From Schaalia sp. 19OD2882 (GTDB lineage Bacteria; Actinomycetota; Actinomycetes; Actinomycetales; Actinomycetaceae), in NCBI RefSeq assembly GCF_018986735.1, contig NZ_CP065521.1:1364001-1428000 (forward strand): a stretch of 64,000 bases of DNA, read 5' to 3'. The position numbers and the translations under genes were made by a program. The stretch's first letter is position 1. Every line of letters begins with the position of its first letter. Positions 34,870-43,533 of this stretch are shown one piece after another. The notes under the pieces are model-generated. The model was not told where the DNA came from, made no database searches, and saw only the letters and a list, made by a program, of their open reading frames with translations.

Positions 34870-36317
34870 CAGCCGACGGATCCTTCCATCTGCAGTTCGA
34901 TGAGGCGGTTGAGTTCGAGGGCGTACTCCATGGGAAGTTCCTTGGCGATCGGCTCGACGAAGCCGCGCACGATCATCGCCATGGCTTCGGCCTCGTCCAG
35001 GCCGCGGCTCATGAGGTAGAAGAGTTGGTCCTCGGAGACCTTGGTGACGGTGGCCTCGTGGCCCATCTCCACGTCGTCGGTGCGAACGTCCACGTACGGG
35101 TACGTGTCCGTGCGGGAGACCTTGTCCACCAGCAGCGCGTCACACAACACATTCGACTTGGAGTGACGGGCGCGGGCATTGACCTGCACGAGGCCGCGGT
35201 AGGAGGTGCGTCCACCTCCGCGGGAGACCGACTTGGAGGTGATGGACGAGGACGTGTGCGGCGCCATGTGGACCATCTTGGCGCCCGTGTCCTGGTGCTG
35301 GCCGGGGCCTGCGAAGCCGATGGAGAGGGTCTCTCCGCGGGCGTGTTCACCCATGAGGAAGCACGCGGGGTACTTCATGGTGATGGCGGCGCCCATGTTT
35401 CCGTCGACCCATTCCATGGTGCCGCCTTCTTCGACGATGGCCCGCTGGGTGACGAGGTTGAGGACGTTCGTCGACCAGTTCTGGATGGTCGTGTAGCGCA
35501 CACGGGCACCCTTCTTGACGAAGATCTCGATGACACCGGAGTGCAGGGAGTTCTCGTCGTAGATCGGGGCGGTGCAACCTTCGACGTAGTGCACGTAGGA
35601 GCCTTCGTCGGCGATGATGAGCGTGCGCTCGAACTGGCCGAGGGCTTCGGTGTTGATGCGGAAGTAGGCCTGCAAGGGGATGGTCACGTGCACGCCCGGC
35701 GGCACGTACACGAAGGACCCGCCGGACCAGGCGGCGGTGTTCAGGGCGGCGAACTTGTTGTCTCCGGCGGGTACGGCCTTGCCGAAGTACTCCTCGAAGA
35801 ACTCGGGGTGGTCCCTCAGGCCCGTGTCCGTGTCGACGAAGATGACGCCTTGGCGCTCCAGGTCCTCCTGGATCTGGTGGTAGACGACCTCCGACTCGTA
35901 CTGGGCGGCCACGCCGGCCACCAGGCGCTTCTTCTCGGCTTCGGGGATGCCCAGACGGTCGTAGGTGACCCGAATGTCCTCGGGCAGGTCCTCCCAGGCC
36001 TGGACCTGACGGTCCATGGGGCTGACGTAGTACTTGAAGTCGTCGAAGTCGATGGAGGACAGGTCCGGTCCCCACATGGGCATCGGCTTGCGGTCGAAGA
36101 TCTCAAGGGCCTTCAATCGTTTGGAGAGCATCCATTCGGACTCGGACTTGCGCTGGGAGATCTCACGGACCACGTCCGCGTCGATGCCGTAGCGGGCCCC
36201 ACGCGAGTAGTCGTCATTGTCACGCCACCCGTACTCGTAGCCGCCGATCGAGTCGATGATCTCGTCGTCGGTCATCTGCTGCCCCGTTCCCGGCGCAGCA
36301 GTCGATGACTGGGTCAT
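34869..36317 (-). CDS. sufB: Fe-S cluster assembly scaffold SufB
   Basis: This 482-aa scaffold protein has GGYEYGWRDNDDYSRG near residues 25-40, the conserved EGCTAPIYDENSLHSGVIE region near 253-271 and the C-terminal KVSEDQLFYLMSRGLDEAEA near 430-449. The ATG at 36317 has GAGGAC 3-6 nt upstream. An upstream ATG at 36449 would overlap sufR and is not used. It carries the nascent cluster in the SufBCD complex. The 62-nt gap to sufR has no strong terminator, so it is probably cotranscribed with sufR. Confidence 0.96.
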   Translation of the reverse strand: MTQSSTAAPGTGQQMTDDEIIDSIGGYEYGWRDNDDYSRGARYGIDADVVREISQRKSESEWMLSKRLKALEIFDRKPMPMWGPDLSSIDFDDFKYYVSPMDRQVQAWEDLPEDIRVTYDRLGIPEAEKKRLVAGVAAQYESEVVYHQIQEDLERQGVIFVDTDTGLRDHPEFFEEYFGKAVPAGDNKFAALNTAAWSGGSFVYVPPGVHVTIPLQAYFRINTEALGQFERTLIIADEGSYVHYVEGCTAPIYDENSLHSGVIEIFVKKGARVRYTTIQNWSTNVLNLVTQRAIVEEGGTMEWVDGNMGAAITMKYPACFLMGEHARGETLSIGFAGPGQHQDTGAKMVHMAPHTSSSITSKSVSRGGGRTSYRGLVQVNARARHSKSNVLCDALLVDKVSRTDTYPYVDVRTDDVEMGHEATVTKVSEDQLFYLMSRGLDEAEAMAMIVRGFVEPIAKELPMEYALELNRLIELQMEGSVG

Positions 36318-36379
36318 GGTTGTCCTCTTCGCTTTCTCTTTCCGTGCAAATCGCACCCCTGGGGCCAGGAGACACGGGG

Positions 36380-37078
36380 TCAGTGGCGCGCCTTGGGCCT
36401 CGTCGAGGGGCGCACGACGGGGGGTGCCACCGGAATGTGCGTGGTGCACACGTGTTCGCCTCCCGCCAAGGTGGCCAGGCGCTGGACGTGGACGTCCAGC
36501 AGGCGCGCGAATGCTTGGGTCTCAGCGTCGCACAGCTGCGGGAAGTCGCCGGCGACCTGTTGGATCGGGCAGTGGCCCTGGCACAGCTGGATCGCGAATC
36601 CGCCGCCACCGATGTCACGCACAGTGGCTGCGTACCCGTCCTGGGTCAGAGCGTCCGCCAAGGCCTGCGCACGAAGTTTCGGGTCGGTTCCCGCCTCACG
36701 GACCACGGGCGCGTAGCGTCTTTCTATCTCGCGCGAGCGGGCGGCCGCGAAGGAGTCGATGGCGTCTCCCCCACCCACCTGTCCGAGGTAGCCGAGGGCC
36801 TTGACGGCCAGCTCCGAGTAACCCTCGTGCAGCTTCTCATGAGCACGGGGGGTGGCCACGTAGTGGCGGGCAGGACGCCCGCGACCGCGCTTTCCCAGTT
36901 GGGCGGGTTCCTTCTCGCGGATCTCGCCGGAGTCGAGGAGGATCGTGATGTGTCGGCGCACCGCTGCAGTGGTCAGTCCGAGGACCTTGGCGATGGTCGA
37001 CGCAGTCACCGGCGCCTTCTCGACAATGAGGTCGAGGACCTGTTCGCGAGTGCACGCATCGGTGTGCTCTGCCGCCAT
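36380..37078 (-). CDS. sufR: SufR-type Fe-S-sensing repressor of the SUF operon
   Basis: This 232-aa protein has an N-terminal winged helix (TASTIAKVLGLTTAAVRRHITIL near residues 25-47) and a RGRPARHY basic wing. The C-terminal cysteines are CQGHCPIQ near 169-176, LCDAET near 184, and HVCTTH near 208, candidate ligands for a regulatory Fe-S cluster. SufR represses the operon when holo. As first gene of sufR-sufB-D-C-S-U-T it matches the order known from mycobacteria. A TACACT (37119-37124) upstream is a possible -10. Confidence 0.92.
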   Translation of the reverse strand: MAAEHTDACTREQVLDLIVEKAPVTASTIAKVLGLTTAAVRRHITILLDSGEIREKEPAQLGKRGRGRPARHYVATPRAHEKLHEGYSELAVKALGYLGQVGGGDAIDSFAAARSREIERRYAPVVREAGTDPKLRAQALADALTQDGYAATVRDIGGGGFAIQLCQGHCPIQQVAGDFPQLCDAETQAFARLLDVHVQRLATLAGGEHVCTTHIPVAPPVVRPSTRPKARH

Positions 37079-37207
37079 CGCCTCTCCCCTGGTCGCCCTT
37101 CCAACTGGTCGAGAACAGTGTACGACGTTTTTGCCCTTGACTTGTTGCGAAAATCCGACAGGTGGCGGGACACACAGCTGCGCCTGAGCCTCACTGCAGG
37201 TGGCCGG

Positions 37208-37822
37208 TCACCGCATCCACGTGGCGTCCACCGCACGCAGGGTCGACCATCCGCCGCAGCGTGCGGCGTGCGCGGCCAGGACTCCAGCAACCGTCGGCCC
37301 GTTGTGCACCCGTCCGTCCAGACATGCGGCCACGGCCTCGTCCAGGCTCACCCACTTCCACTGCAGATCCGCCTCTTCGTCCTCGCGTTCGTGGACGAGG
37401 CCGGTGGGTGAGAGCTCCCTGGCCAGGAAGATCCGCATCGACTCCGCCGAGCCTCCGGGAGAGGTGAAGACATCGACGAGCAGGTCCCATCGGGCCGCCT
37501 GGAGGTCGGTCTCCTCGGCGAGCTCACGCCGGGCTGCGACAAGAGGATCCTCCCCCTCCACGTCCAGCAGGCCAGCGGGGATCTCCCACAGGCGGGCGCG
37601 GACGGGGTGACGGTACTGGAGCTCCACGAGGATCTCCTCGGCTCCGGCGTCCCCACGCAGTGCCACGACGGCGACGGCACCCGTGTGTCCCGTGTACTGG
37701 CGGGTGACGGGCGCGGCCCCGTCCGTGACCGCCACTTGGTCCTCGATCAGGCTCATGACGCGGCCCGTCCACAGTGTCGTGCTGGAATTGGGCTCGCGGC
37801 CCGCTCGCATGTCGGCGATCAT
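37208..37822 (-). CDS. NUDIX hydrolase (ADP-ribose pyrophosphatase-like)
   Basis: This protein of about 204 aa has a complete NUDIX box, GLLDVEGEDPLVAARRELAEETD near residues 88-110, preceded by the ELQYRHPVRARLWEIPAG strand typical of ADP-ribose pyrophosphatases. ATG 37822 has GGAG 6 nt upstream; ATG 37834 is an alternative. It follows steB and resembles the NUDIX gene near Rv1700 in mycobacteria. It probably hydrolyses ADP-ribose or related nucleotide sugars. Confidence 0.92.
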   Translation of the reverse strand: MIADMRAGREPNSSTTLWTGRVMSLIEDQVAVTDGAAPVTRQYTGHTGAVAVVALRGDAGAEEILVELQYRHPVRARLWEIPAGLLDVEGEDPLVAARRELAEETDLQAARWDLLVDVFTSPGGSAESMRIFLARELSPTGLVHEREDEEADLQWKWVSLDEAVAACLDGRVHNGPTVAGVLAAHAARCGGWSTLRAVDATWMR

Positions 37823-37907
37823 CACTGTCTCCATTCGCGTGTCGAGGAGCCGGCGGGCCGCACCCCCGCGTGCGCGCCAAGGACGGTTGGCGGAAAGGTC
37901 ATGAGAC

Positions 37908-38825
37908 TCACTTGATCTTGGGCATGGCCTCGCTCGCGCCCACCCCGGTGCCGAATGCACGTGCCGCAGGCCCCGCTGTGGGAAGTGCGAGGACGGCCCC
38001 CAGCGCCCCCGCGGAGGTGCCCACCGAATCCACCGTGGTCACGGCCGCGCCAAGGGTACGGATCTGGGCGATCATCGAAGCATCCGTGCTGCCATCGCCC
38101 AGAACCACTCCTCCCTTGGGGGCAAGAGCCACCGCGGCGGCCGTACCGGTCCATGCGGCGACGGATCGTACCTGGTCGCCGGATTGGGCCTGTGCCACGG
38201 CTCCGGTCACCCCGGAGGTGCGCGGGCCGACGACGACGATGGCCGTGGCCTTGCCCTGGGGGTCCTCGTCCAAGGAGATCAGGGGCGAGTCCTTGTCAGT
38301 GAGGATCTCCTTGACGACATCCCTTTCGGCGCCGGTGGTGGTCAGGATCTCGACGATCGCGTGTCCGATGACTCCATCAGGTGTGACATCCGCGCCGACG
38401 TTCCTGCTCAGGTGGGATTCCAGGGAGGTGGCCAGCGTCTGGCGGAAGCGGGCCTTGGCCTCCGTGTCCCAGTTGTCGGTCAAGGTTACGGCACCCACGA
38501 CATTGGCTCCGGCGGTCGTGAGATTCTCCCGGACCTTCGCCACGTCCTGTGCGGAGGTTCCCGGCAGCGAGACCAGGGCGACGGGCACGTCCTTGAGGAC
38601 ACCGGGCAGTACTTGGGCGCCCACCGCGTCAACAGCGGAAGCCTCCGTCGAGGCCGTGGTCTTGGCGCGCTCGAGCTCCGCACTGTCGATGACCGGTCCG
38701 GCCGCTTCGGGGCGGGCGGCGTCGGCAATGCGGCTCTGCAGTGGGCCGGCTCCCAGGACGACTCCGATCGCCAGGGCCGTGAAGACGGCGATCAGCGAAA
38801 CCAGGTGGTAGCGGAAATTCACCAT
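37908..38825 (-). CDS. steB: Copper transporter family / SteB-like membrane protein (MctB family)
   Basis: This 305-aa protein starts with MVNFRYHLVSLIAVFTALAIG, a signal-anchor hydrophobic segment typical of the MctB/SteB family, followed by an extracytoplasmic Ala/Val/Thr-rich domain. Mycobacterial MctB is linked to copper tolerance, while corynebacterial SteB acts with SteA in cell separation. The adjacent steA gene favours the SteB role, but copper handling cannot be excluded. It starts 14 nt after the steA stop. ATG 38825 is preferred over the longer open frame because the conserved N-terminus begins there. Confidence 0.87.
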   Translation of the reverse strand: MVNFRYHLVSLIAVFTALAIGVVLGAGPLQSRIADAARPEAAGPVIDSAELERAKTTASTEASAVDAVGAQVLPGVLKDVPVALVSLPGTSAQDVAKVRENLTTAGANVVGAVTLTDNWDTEAKARFRQTLATSLESHLSRNVGADVTPDGVIGHAIVEILTTTGAERDVVKEILTDKDSPLISLDEDPQGKATAIVVVGPRTSGVTGAVAQAQSGDQVRSVAAWTGTAAAVALAPKGGVVLGDGSTDASMIAQIRTLGAAVTTVDSVGTSAGALGAVLALPTAGPAARAFGTGVGASEAMPKIK

Positions 38826-38839
38826 GACGAGTTGCTCCC

Positions 38840-40021
38840 TCAGGTGGTCGGAGTGCCGGGCCACCAGGCCCGGAGGAGGTCGGCGAGGGCAGAAGTTGCC
38901 GGGGACAGCAGATCGTGGCCCCACGGGGTGGACCACAGGGCAGCGCCCGTGGCCACCAGGGCCGCCAGGGCAAGGACAACGAAAGCGCCGACCCGCACCC
39001 GCGGCCTGTACGTGGCGATGACGGCCGTGGCCGGCACCAGCAGGTCCTGGGCGCTCAAACGAGTGAAGAAGGAAGGGGCCATCGCTCCCCGCCCTCGGTC
39101 CAAGTAGTCCTGCAAGGAATGGCTCTCCCCCACGGTGACGATTGCCGTGGGGCGCGAGTGCGCGGCGACCAGGGTCGCGGCGTCCTCGGCGCTGCCGGAG
39201 ACCTCGATGACGTCATGTGCCAGCCCCATGCGTTCCAGACGCTCCAGACCAGGGGCGACACCGTCCCTGCCGGAGCGCACGATCAGCTGGGCACCGCAGC
39301 GAAGGATCTTCTCCGGCACCAGGTCCATGTCACCCACGACGACCGTCGGCTTCAGACCCGCCCGCCGCGCATGGGTGGCCCCACCTTCAACGGCGACCAC
39401 GACGGGATCGGAGTCCCGGATCCACGGTTTGAGATCCGTGAGTTGGGCGCGGGCCGAGGGCGAGTCGACGACGAGAAGGACGACTCGGTCCTTCACACTC
39501 ACGGACATCGTGGGAACACCCCGTCCCTCGAAGACGGTGTGCCCGTCCTGGGACAGGTAGTCGTCGATGGAGGCCGCGAAAGAGGCCACCTGGGTGCGGA
39601 TCATCCGGCTGGAGACCACCTCTGGGCTGTGTTCGGGATCTGCAGCGCCGTCTCCCCTGCTGGCGATCAGAACCCCGCCCGACCAGACCTCGTCGCCTCG
39701 GATCTCGACCTCGTCGCCTTCACGCAGACCCATGAGGTCTGCTCCCAGGTCGTCCACCAGCAGGATTCCGGCCTCGTGCAGGATGACCGGCCCGAGGACC
39801 GGATGCCGCCCGGTCGAGGACACCGCCGCATTGAGGACGGCAACCGGGCGCGCCTCGACGAGCGCTTCAGCGGCGGCCCGGTCCAGGTCCGGCTGGTCGA
39901 TGACGGCGATCTCTCCAGGTTCGAGTCGAGTGGCGACCCGGCGGGTCTTCTCGTCGACCCTCACCTTGCCGCGCAGGACCCCGTCCCCGCCCGCATCGGG
40001 CTTCGTCTCGTTGGCATTCAC
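38840..40021 (-). CDS. steA: SteA-like cytokinetic ring protein (thiamin pyrophosphokinase-like fold)
   Basis: This 393-aa protein has an N-terminal domain with GRHPVLGP and LLVDDLGADLM, and a central TPK-like domain with KPTVVVGDMDLVPEKIL near residues 252-268 and IVTVGESHSLQDYL near 318-331. A C-terminal membrane segment lies near 356-375, with a short tail. In Corynebacterium glutamicum, SteA and SteB cooperate in daughter cell separation. The GTG at 40021 overlaps the recN stop by 4 nt (GTGA). It is coupled with recN and followed by steB. Confidence 0.88.
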   Translation of the reverse strand: MNANETKPDAGGDGVLRGKVRVDEKTRRVATRLEPGEIAVIDQPDLDRAAAEALVEARPVAVLNAAVSSTGRHPVLGPVILHEAGILLVDDLGADLMGLREGDEVEIRGDEVWSGGVLIASRGDGAADPEHSPEVVSSRMIRTQVASFAASIDDYLSQDGHTVFEGRGVPTMSVSVKDRVVLLVVDSPSARAQLTDLKPWIRDSDPVVVAVEGGATHARRAGLKPTVVVGDMDLVPEKILRCGAQLIVRSGRDGVAPGLERLERMGLAHDVIEVSGSAEDAATLVAAHSRPTAIVTVGESHSLQDYLDRGRGAMAPSFFTRLSAQDLLVPATAVIATYRPRVRVGAFVVLALAALVATGAALWSTPWGHDLLSPATSALADLLRAWWPGTPTT

Positions 40022-41688
40022 CCTGCCGATTGTGGCACGGCCCCTGCCAGCAACTCGGCAGCGTGACGGCGCGCCGCCGGGGAGTCGGGATCCCCACCCA
40101 TCATTCGCGCGAGTTCGGCGACCCGATGGTTGCCCTCGACGGAACGCACTGTCGTGGTGCCGTCCGCCTTGTCGACGACGAGGTGTGTGTCGGCGAATGC
40201 GGCGACCTGCGCCAGGTGCGTGACGACGAGAACCTGTCGTCCTTGGGCAAGCCGTGCCAGGCGCGCTGCCACCTCTGTGGCCACTCGGCCGCCGATGCCG
40301 GCGTCCACCTCGTCGAAGACGTAGGTGCGAGCCTGTCCGTCCGAGCCGAGCACCACTTCGATGGCGAGCATCACCCGGGAGAGTTCGCCTCCCGACGCCC
40401 CCTGTCCAAGTGGCCTGGCGGGTGCGTTCGGGTGGGGTTGCAGGAGCATCCGGACCTCTTCCAGCCCGTGGGGCGTGGGTTTGGTGGGCTCCAGTTCGAC
40501 GGTGAAACGGGCGTCCGGCATCGACAGTCCCGCCAATTCGGCATCGATCCGCTGGCAGATCTCGCGTGCGAGGGCCGCCCGAGCCTTGGACAGTTCCGCT
40601 CCGATGGCCAGGACACGTCGTTGGTCCTCGGCGAGGCGCTCGCGAAGGGCCGCGGGATCCGATTCGGCTGCGGTGAGGTCGGCAAGTTCTGCCAGCGCCT
40701 CCCGGTTCCACGCGAGAAGCTCGGCCACGTCGCCGGCCCGCCCGTCCATGAGCTTGCGCAGTTGGGCGCGGCGCTCCTGAACGTGGCCCAAGCGTTCGGG
40801 ATCCGCGTCCAGACCTTCCAGGTGGTGCCGCATGTCCTCGGCGGCGGAGTCGAGGTCGAGGACGGCGGAGTTGAGGGCGGAGACCACCTCTTCCAGGGAA
40901 CGGTCGAATCGAGTGGCTCCACGCAGACCTTCGAGGGCGCGCCTGGCGAGGTCCAGAGCACCGTCGTCGTCCTCGTCTCCGGTCAGTTGCGCGAGTCCTT
41001 CGGCCGTGGCGGCACGCAGGTCCTGGATGTTGGTCAGACGCTCGGCCTCATCGCGCAGGTCTTCCTCCTCCCCCTCCTTCGGGTCGAGGGCGGCGATCGC
41101 GTCGGTGACTTCCCGCAGGTGTCGCACCCGTTCCTGGCGTGCGTCGGCGTCCTGTTCGAGGGCGTCGAGTCGCCTCTTCGACGCCACGGCGTCGGACCAT
41201 GCGGCCGCGTAGTCGGCGCGCAGTTCCGAGTGGGCTGCTCCTCCGAATGCGTCCAGCGTCTCGCGTTGGACCTGCGTGGAGGCCAAGCGCAATTGGTCGG
41301 ACTGTCCGTGGATCGTCACCAGTGAGCCAATGAGGTCTCCCAGGACCGAGGCCGGTACGGCCCTGCCGCCCACATGCGCCCGGGAGCGTCCTTGTCCTTG
41401 GACTGTGCGCGAGACGACCACTTCACCGTCCTCGACCACACCGCCGAGGTCCTCCACACGCGCCGCCAGGTCCGCGGTCGCATCCACCACTCCGTCGACA
41501 CTGGCGCGGCTTGCCCCGCGACGCACCCATCCGGGGTCGGCTCGTCCTCCGAGCAGCAATTTGAGTGAGGTGAGCACCATAGTCTTGCCGGCGCCGGTCT
41601 CACCGGTCAGGACAGTCAGGCCCGGGCCGAATTCCAAGGATGCGGATTCGATGACTCCGAGTCCGGATATGTCGATGGAGTGAATCAT
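40018..41688 (-). CDS. recN: DNA repair protein RecN
   Basis: This 556-aa SMC-like ATPase has Walker A TGETGAGKTM near residues 29-38, long coiled-coil regions (about 165-360), the signature LGQGASGGELSRVMLAIEVVL near 445-465, Walker B TYVFDEVDAGIGG near 473-485 and an LVVTHLAQVAAFA H-loop near 506. It acts in double-strand break repair. The ATG overlaps the nadK stop (ATGA) and the stop overlaps the steA GTG. I found no close LexA box; arms CGAAC/GTTCG at 42505-42524 have a 10-nt gap and are not a canonical site. Confidence 0.95.
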   Translation of the reverse strand: MIHSIDISGLGVIESASLEFGPGLTVLTGETGAGKTMVLTSLKLLLGGRADPGWVRRGASRASVDGVVDATADLAARVEDLGGVVEDGEVVVSRTVQGQGRSRAHVGGRAVPASVLGDLIGSLVTIHGQSDQLRLASTQVQRETLDAFGGAAHSELRADYAAAWSDAVASKRRLDALEQDADARQERVRHLREVTDAIAALDPKEGEEEDLRDEAERLTNIQDLRAATAEGLAQLTGDEDDDGALDLARRALEGLRGATRFDRSLEEVVSALNSAVLDLDSAAEDMRHHLEGLDADPERLGHVQERRAQLRKLMDGRAGDVAELLAWNREALAELADLTAAESDPAALRERLAEDQRRVLAIGAELSKARAALAREICQRIDAELAGLSMPDARFTVELEPTKPTPHGLEEVRMLLQPHPNAPARPLGQGASGGELSRVMLAIEVVLGSDGQARTYVFDEVDAGIGGRVATEVAARLARLAQGRQVLVVTHLAQVAAFADTHLVVDKADGTTTVRSVEGNHRVAELARMMGGDPDSPAARRHAAELLAGAVPQSAG

Positions 41689-42536
41689 GACGGGCGCCTC
41701 GCGTCCCCGGCCCGCCATCCACGCACCGGAAGGTGGAACTTGTGCACCAGTCGAGTGGAGAAGGGGGTCTCGTCCAGTCGGACCAGGTGCGCCGGGTGGG
41801 TCCCGACGGTCGCGACGACTCGCGAACCGGCGGGCGTCCTGGTCGCCCGAAGGCCGTCGCACCACACTTCGGGCGCCACCCACGTGTCCTCCAGGACCTC
41901 GACCTCGATGCGGGAGGAGGGTCCGACCACGAGGGGGCGGGTGAACAGGCCATGCGCTGCCAGGGGGGCGATGAGCACGGCTTCCGTGTCCGGCCAGACC
42001 ACGGGTCCCCCGGCACTGAAGGAGTACGCGGTCGAACCTGTCGGAGTCGCCAGGATCATTCCGTCGGCGCCATAGGTCGACACCGCCTGTCCGTCGATGC
42101 CCAGCAGCATGTGGACGGGGTGGGCCACATCAGTGTGGATGAGCACTGCTTCGTTGAGGGCCCAGTCGTGGACCACCGAGCCGTCGGGAAGGTGGATGTC
42201 CACGTCCAGGGTCATGCGTTCGTCGACGGTGAACTCGCCCTTGGCGATCCGACGCGCAATGTCGGGGATGCCGTTGTCCGGGTCTTCGGCCAGGAATCCC
42301 ATGTGACCGAGATTCACGCCGAGGACGGGAGCGGCCGAGCGTCTCGCAAGTGCCACGGCGGCAAGCATCGTCCCGTCACCACCCAGGGCGAGGACGACGT
42401 CGATGGTGGAGTCGTGTGTCTGGTCGACGACTCTCACGCCACACGCTTCGAGTTCGCGTCGAGCGATGAGTGCCGGCTCGTGGGTGTCAGGACGCTTCTC
42501 GTGTCGAACAAGCATGACCGTTCGTGTCATGCGCAC
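41685..42536 (-). CDS. nadK: NAD kinase
   Basis: This 283-aa kinase makes NADP from NAD. It has the GGDGTMLAAV motif near residues 52-61, GHMGFLAE near 77-84, the NE motif in WALNEAVLIH near 125-134 and TPTGSTAYSFSAGGPVV near 164-180. GTG 42536 lies directly after the tlyA stop; ATG 42530 is also possible. The position between tlyA and recN is the conserved actinobacterial order. Confidence 0.95.
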   Translation of the reverse strand: MRMTRTVMLVRHEKRPDTHEPALIARRELEACGVRVVDQTHDSTIDVVLALGGDGTMLAAVALARRSAAPVLGVNLGHMGFLAEDPDNGIPDIARRIAKGEFTVDERMTLDVDIHLPDGSVVHDWALNEAVLIHTDVAHPVHMLLGIDGQAVSTYGADGMILATPTGSTAYSFSAGGPVVWPDTEAVLIAPLAAHGLFTRPLVVGPSSRIEVEVLEDTWVAPEVWCDGLRATRTPAGSRVVATVGTHPAHLVRLDETPFSTRLVHKFHLPVRGWRAGDARRPS

Positions 42537-43364
42537 TCACATCCCTTCTCCGGCGGGACCGCGCTCGACGGCGTCGAGGATGCGGCTGTGCAGGTCGGTG
42601 TCGATGATGGCGCGCGGATGGTCCGCCCGCATGTGGAGGAAGTATTCGACATTGCCGGCGGGACCGGGAAGCGGCGAAGCTTCCACGGCGGCGATCGCCA
42701 GTCCCAGGTCCATGGCGCGCCGCGCGACGACCTCAACGGTCTCCACGTGCTGTGCCGGGTCGCGGACCACTCCCCCGTGGCCCAGCCGCTCCTTGCCGAT
42801 CTCGAACTGGGGTTTGACCATGAGGAGGAAGTCGGCCTGCGGCGCGGCCACTGCGACCAGGGCCGGCAGGACCAATGTCAAGGAGATGAACGAGAGATCT
42901 CCGACGACCAATTCGGGTGGAGGTTCGATGTCCCCCGCGCGCAGGGTGCGCACATTGGTCCGGTCACGCACTTCGACCCTCGGGTCGCTCTGCAGCCGCC
43001 ACGCCAACTGGCCGTAGCCGACATCCGCAGCAACGACATGGGCGGCGCCCCTTCGCAGGAGCACATCGGTGAAACCTCCGGTTGACGCGCCCGCGTCCAG
43101 GCAGCGACGCCCACACACCTCGGGGGCGGATTCGCCCAAGGCGTCCAGGGCTCCGGCAAGCTTGTGGGCGCCACGAGAAACGTAGTCGACCTGGTCTGCC
43201 TCGCGCAGGACGATGGCTTGGGCGGGGTCCATCTGGCGTGCGGGTTTGAGCACCTGTTCACCGTCGAGGAGCACCCGCCCGGAGGAGACGAGCTCCTGCG
43301 CGTGGGTGCGCGATCGTGCAAGGCCGCGCCTGACCAGTTCGGAGTCGATTCGTCGGAGTCTCAC
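42537..43364 (-). CDS. tlyA: TlyA family 2'-O-methyltransferase (rRNA)
   Basis: This 275-aa protein has an N-terminal S4 RNA-binding domain (residues 4-60, LARSRTHAQELVSSGRVLLDG near 15-35). A Rossmann methyltransferase domain follows, with SAM motif CLDAGASTGGFTDVLL near 88-103 and catalytic KPQFE near 184-188. TlyA methylates 16S C1409 and 23S C1920 (E. coli numbering) and sets capreomycin sensitivity in mycobacteria. GTG 43364 starts 1 nt after the stop of the 55-aa gene. Confidence 0.94.
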   Translation of the reverse strand: MRLRRIDSELVRRGLARSRTHAQELVSSGRVLLDGEQVLKPARQMDPAQAIVLREADQVDYVSRGAHKLAGALDALGESAPEVCGRRCLDAGASTGGFTDVLLRRGAAHVVAADVGYGQLAWRLQSDPRVEVRDRTNVRTLRAGDIEPPPELVVGDLSFISLTLVLPALVAVAAPQADFLLMVKPQFEIGKERLGHGGVVRDPAQHVETVEVVARRAMDLGLAIAAVEASPLPGPAGNVEYFLHMRADHPRAIIDTDLHSRILDAVERGPAGEGM

Positions 43365-43365
43365 G

Positions 43366-43533
43366 TCAGTTCTCCGGCGTGACCAAACACGCCCGGAGGT
43401 TCTCCTCCAAGTGGGCGAGAATGCGCAGCTGAGCTTCGACGTCCAGGTCCTCGATTCCCATGAGCGCGGCCTCGACGTCCGGCGGAGCCACGACCCCGTT
43501 GGACGTCGAGGCGCCGGGCACAGGTGCGCTCAC
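43366..43533 (-). CDS. 55-aa small protein coupled to the HAD fusion and tlyA
   Basis: This frame runs from GTG 43533 to TGA 43366. Its GTG overlaps the stop of the HAD fusion gene (GTGA) and its stop is 1 nt before the tlyA start. The protein begins [13 protein letters not shown] and ends in an amphipathic helix-like half ([18 protein letters not shown] near residues 33-50). In M. tuberculosis a gene of about this size (Rv1693, from memory) occupies the same position between Rv1692 and tlyA, which supports a real gene. Its function is unknown. Confidence 0.75.
   Translation of the reverse strand: MSAPVPGASTSNGVVAPPDVEAALMGIEDLDVEAQLRILAHLEENLRACLVTPEN

Noticed and set aside
42505..42524. 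CGAAC ... GTTCG arms near nadK/recN as a LexA box
   Set aside because: The gap between arms is 10 nt, not 4. It lies inside nadK coding sequence and does not match the actinobacterial SOS consensus.
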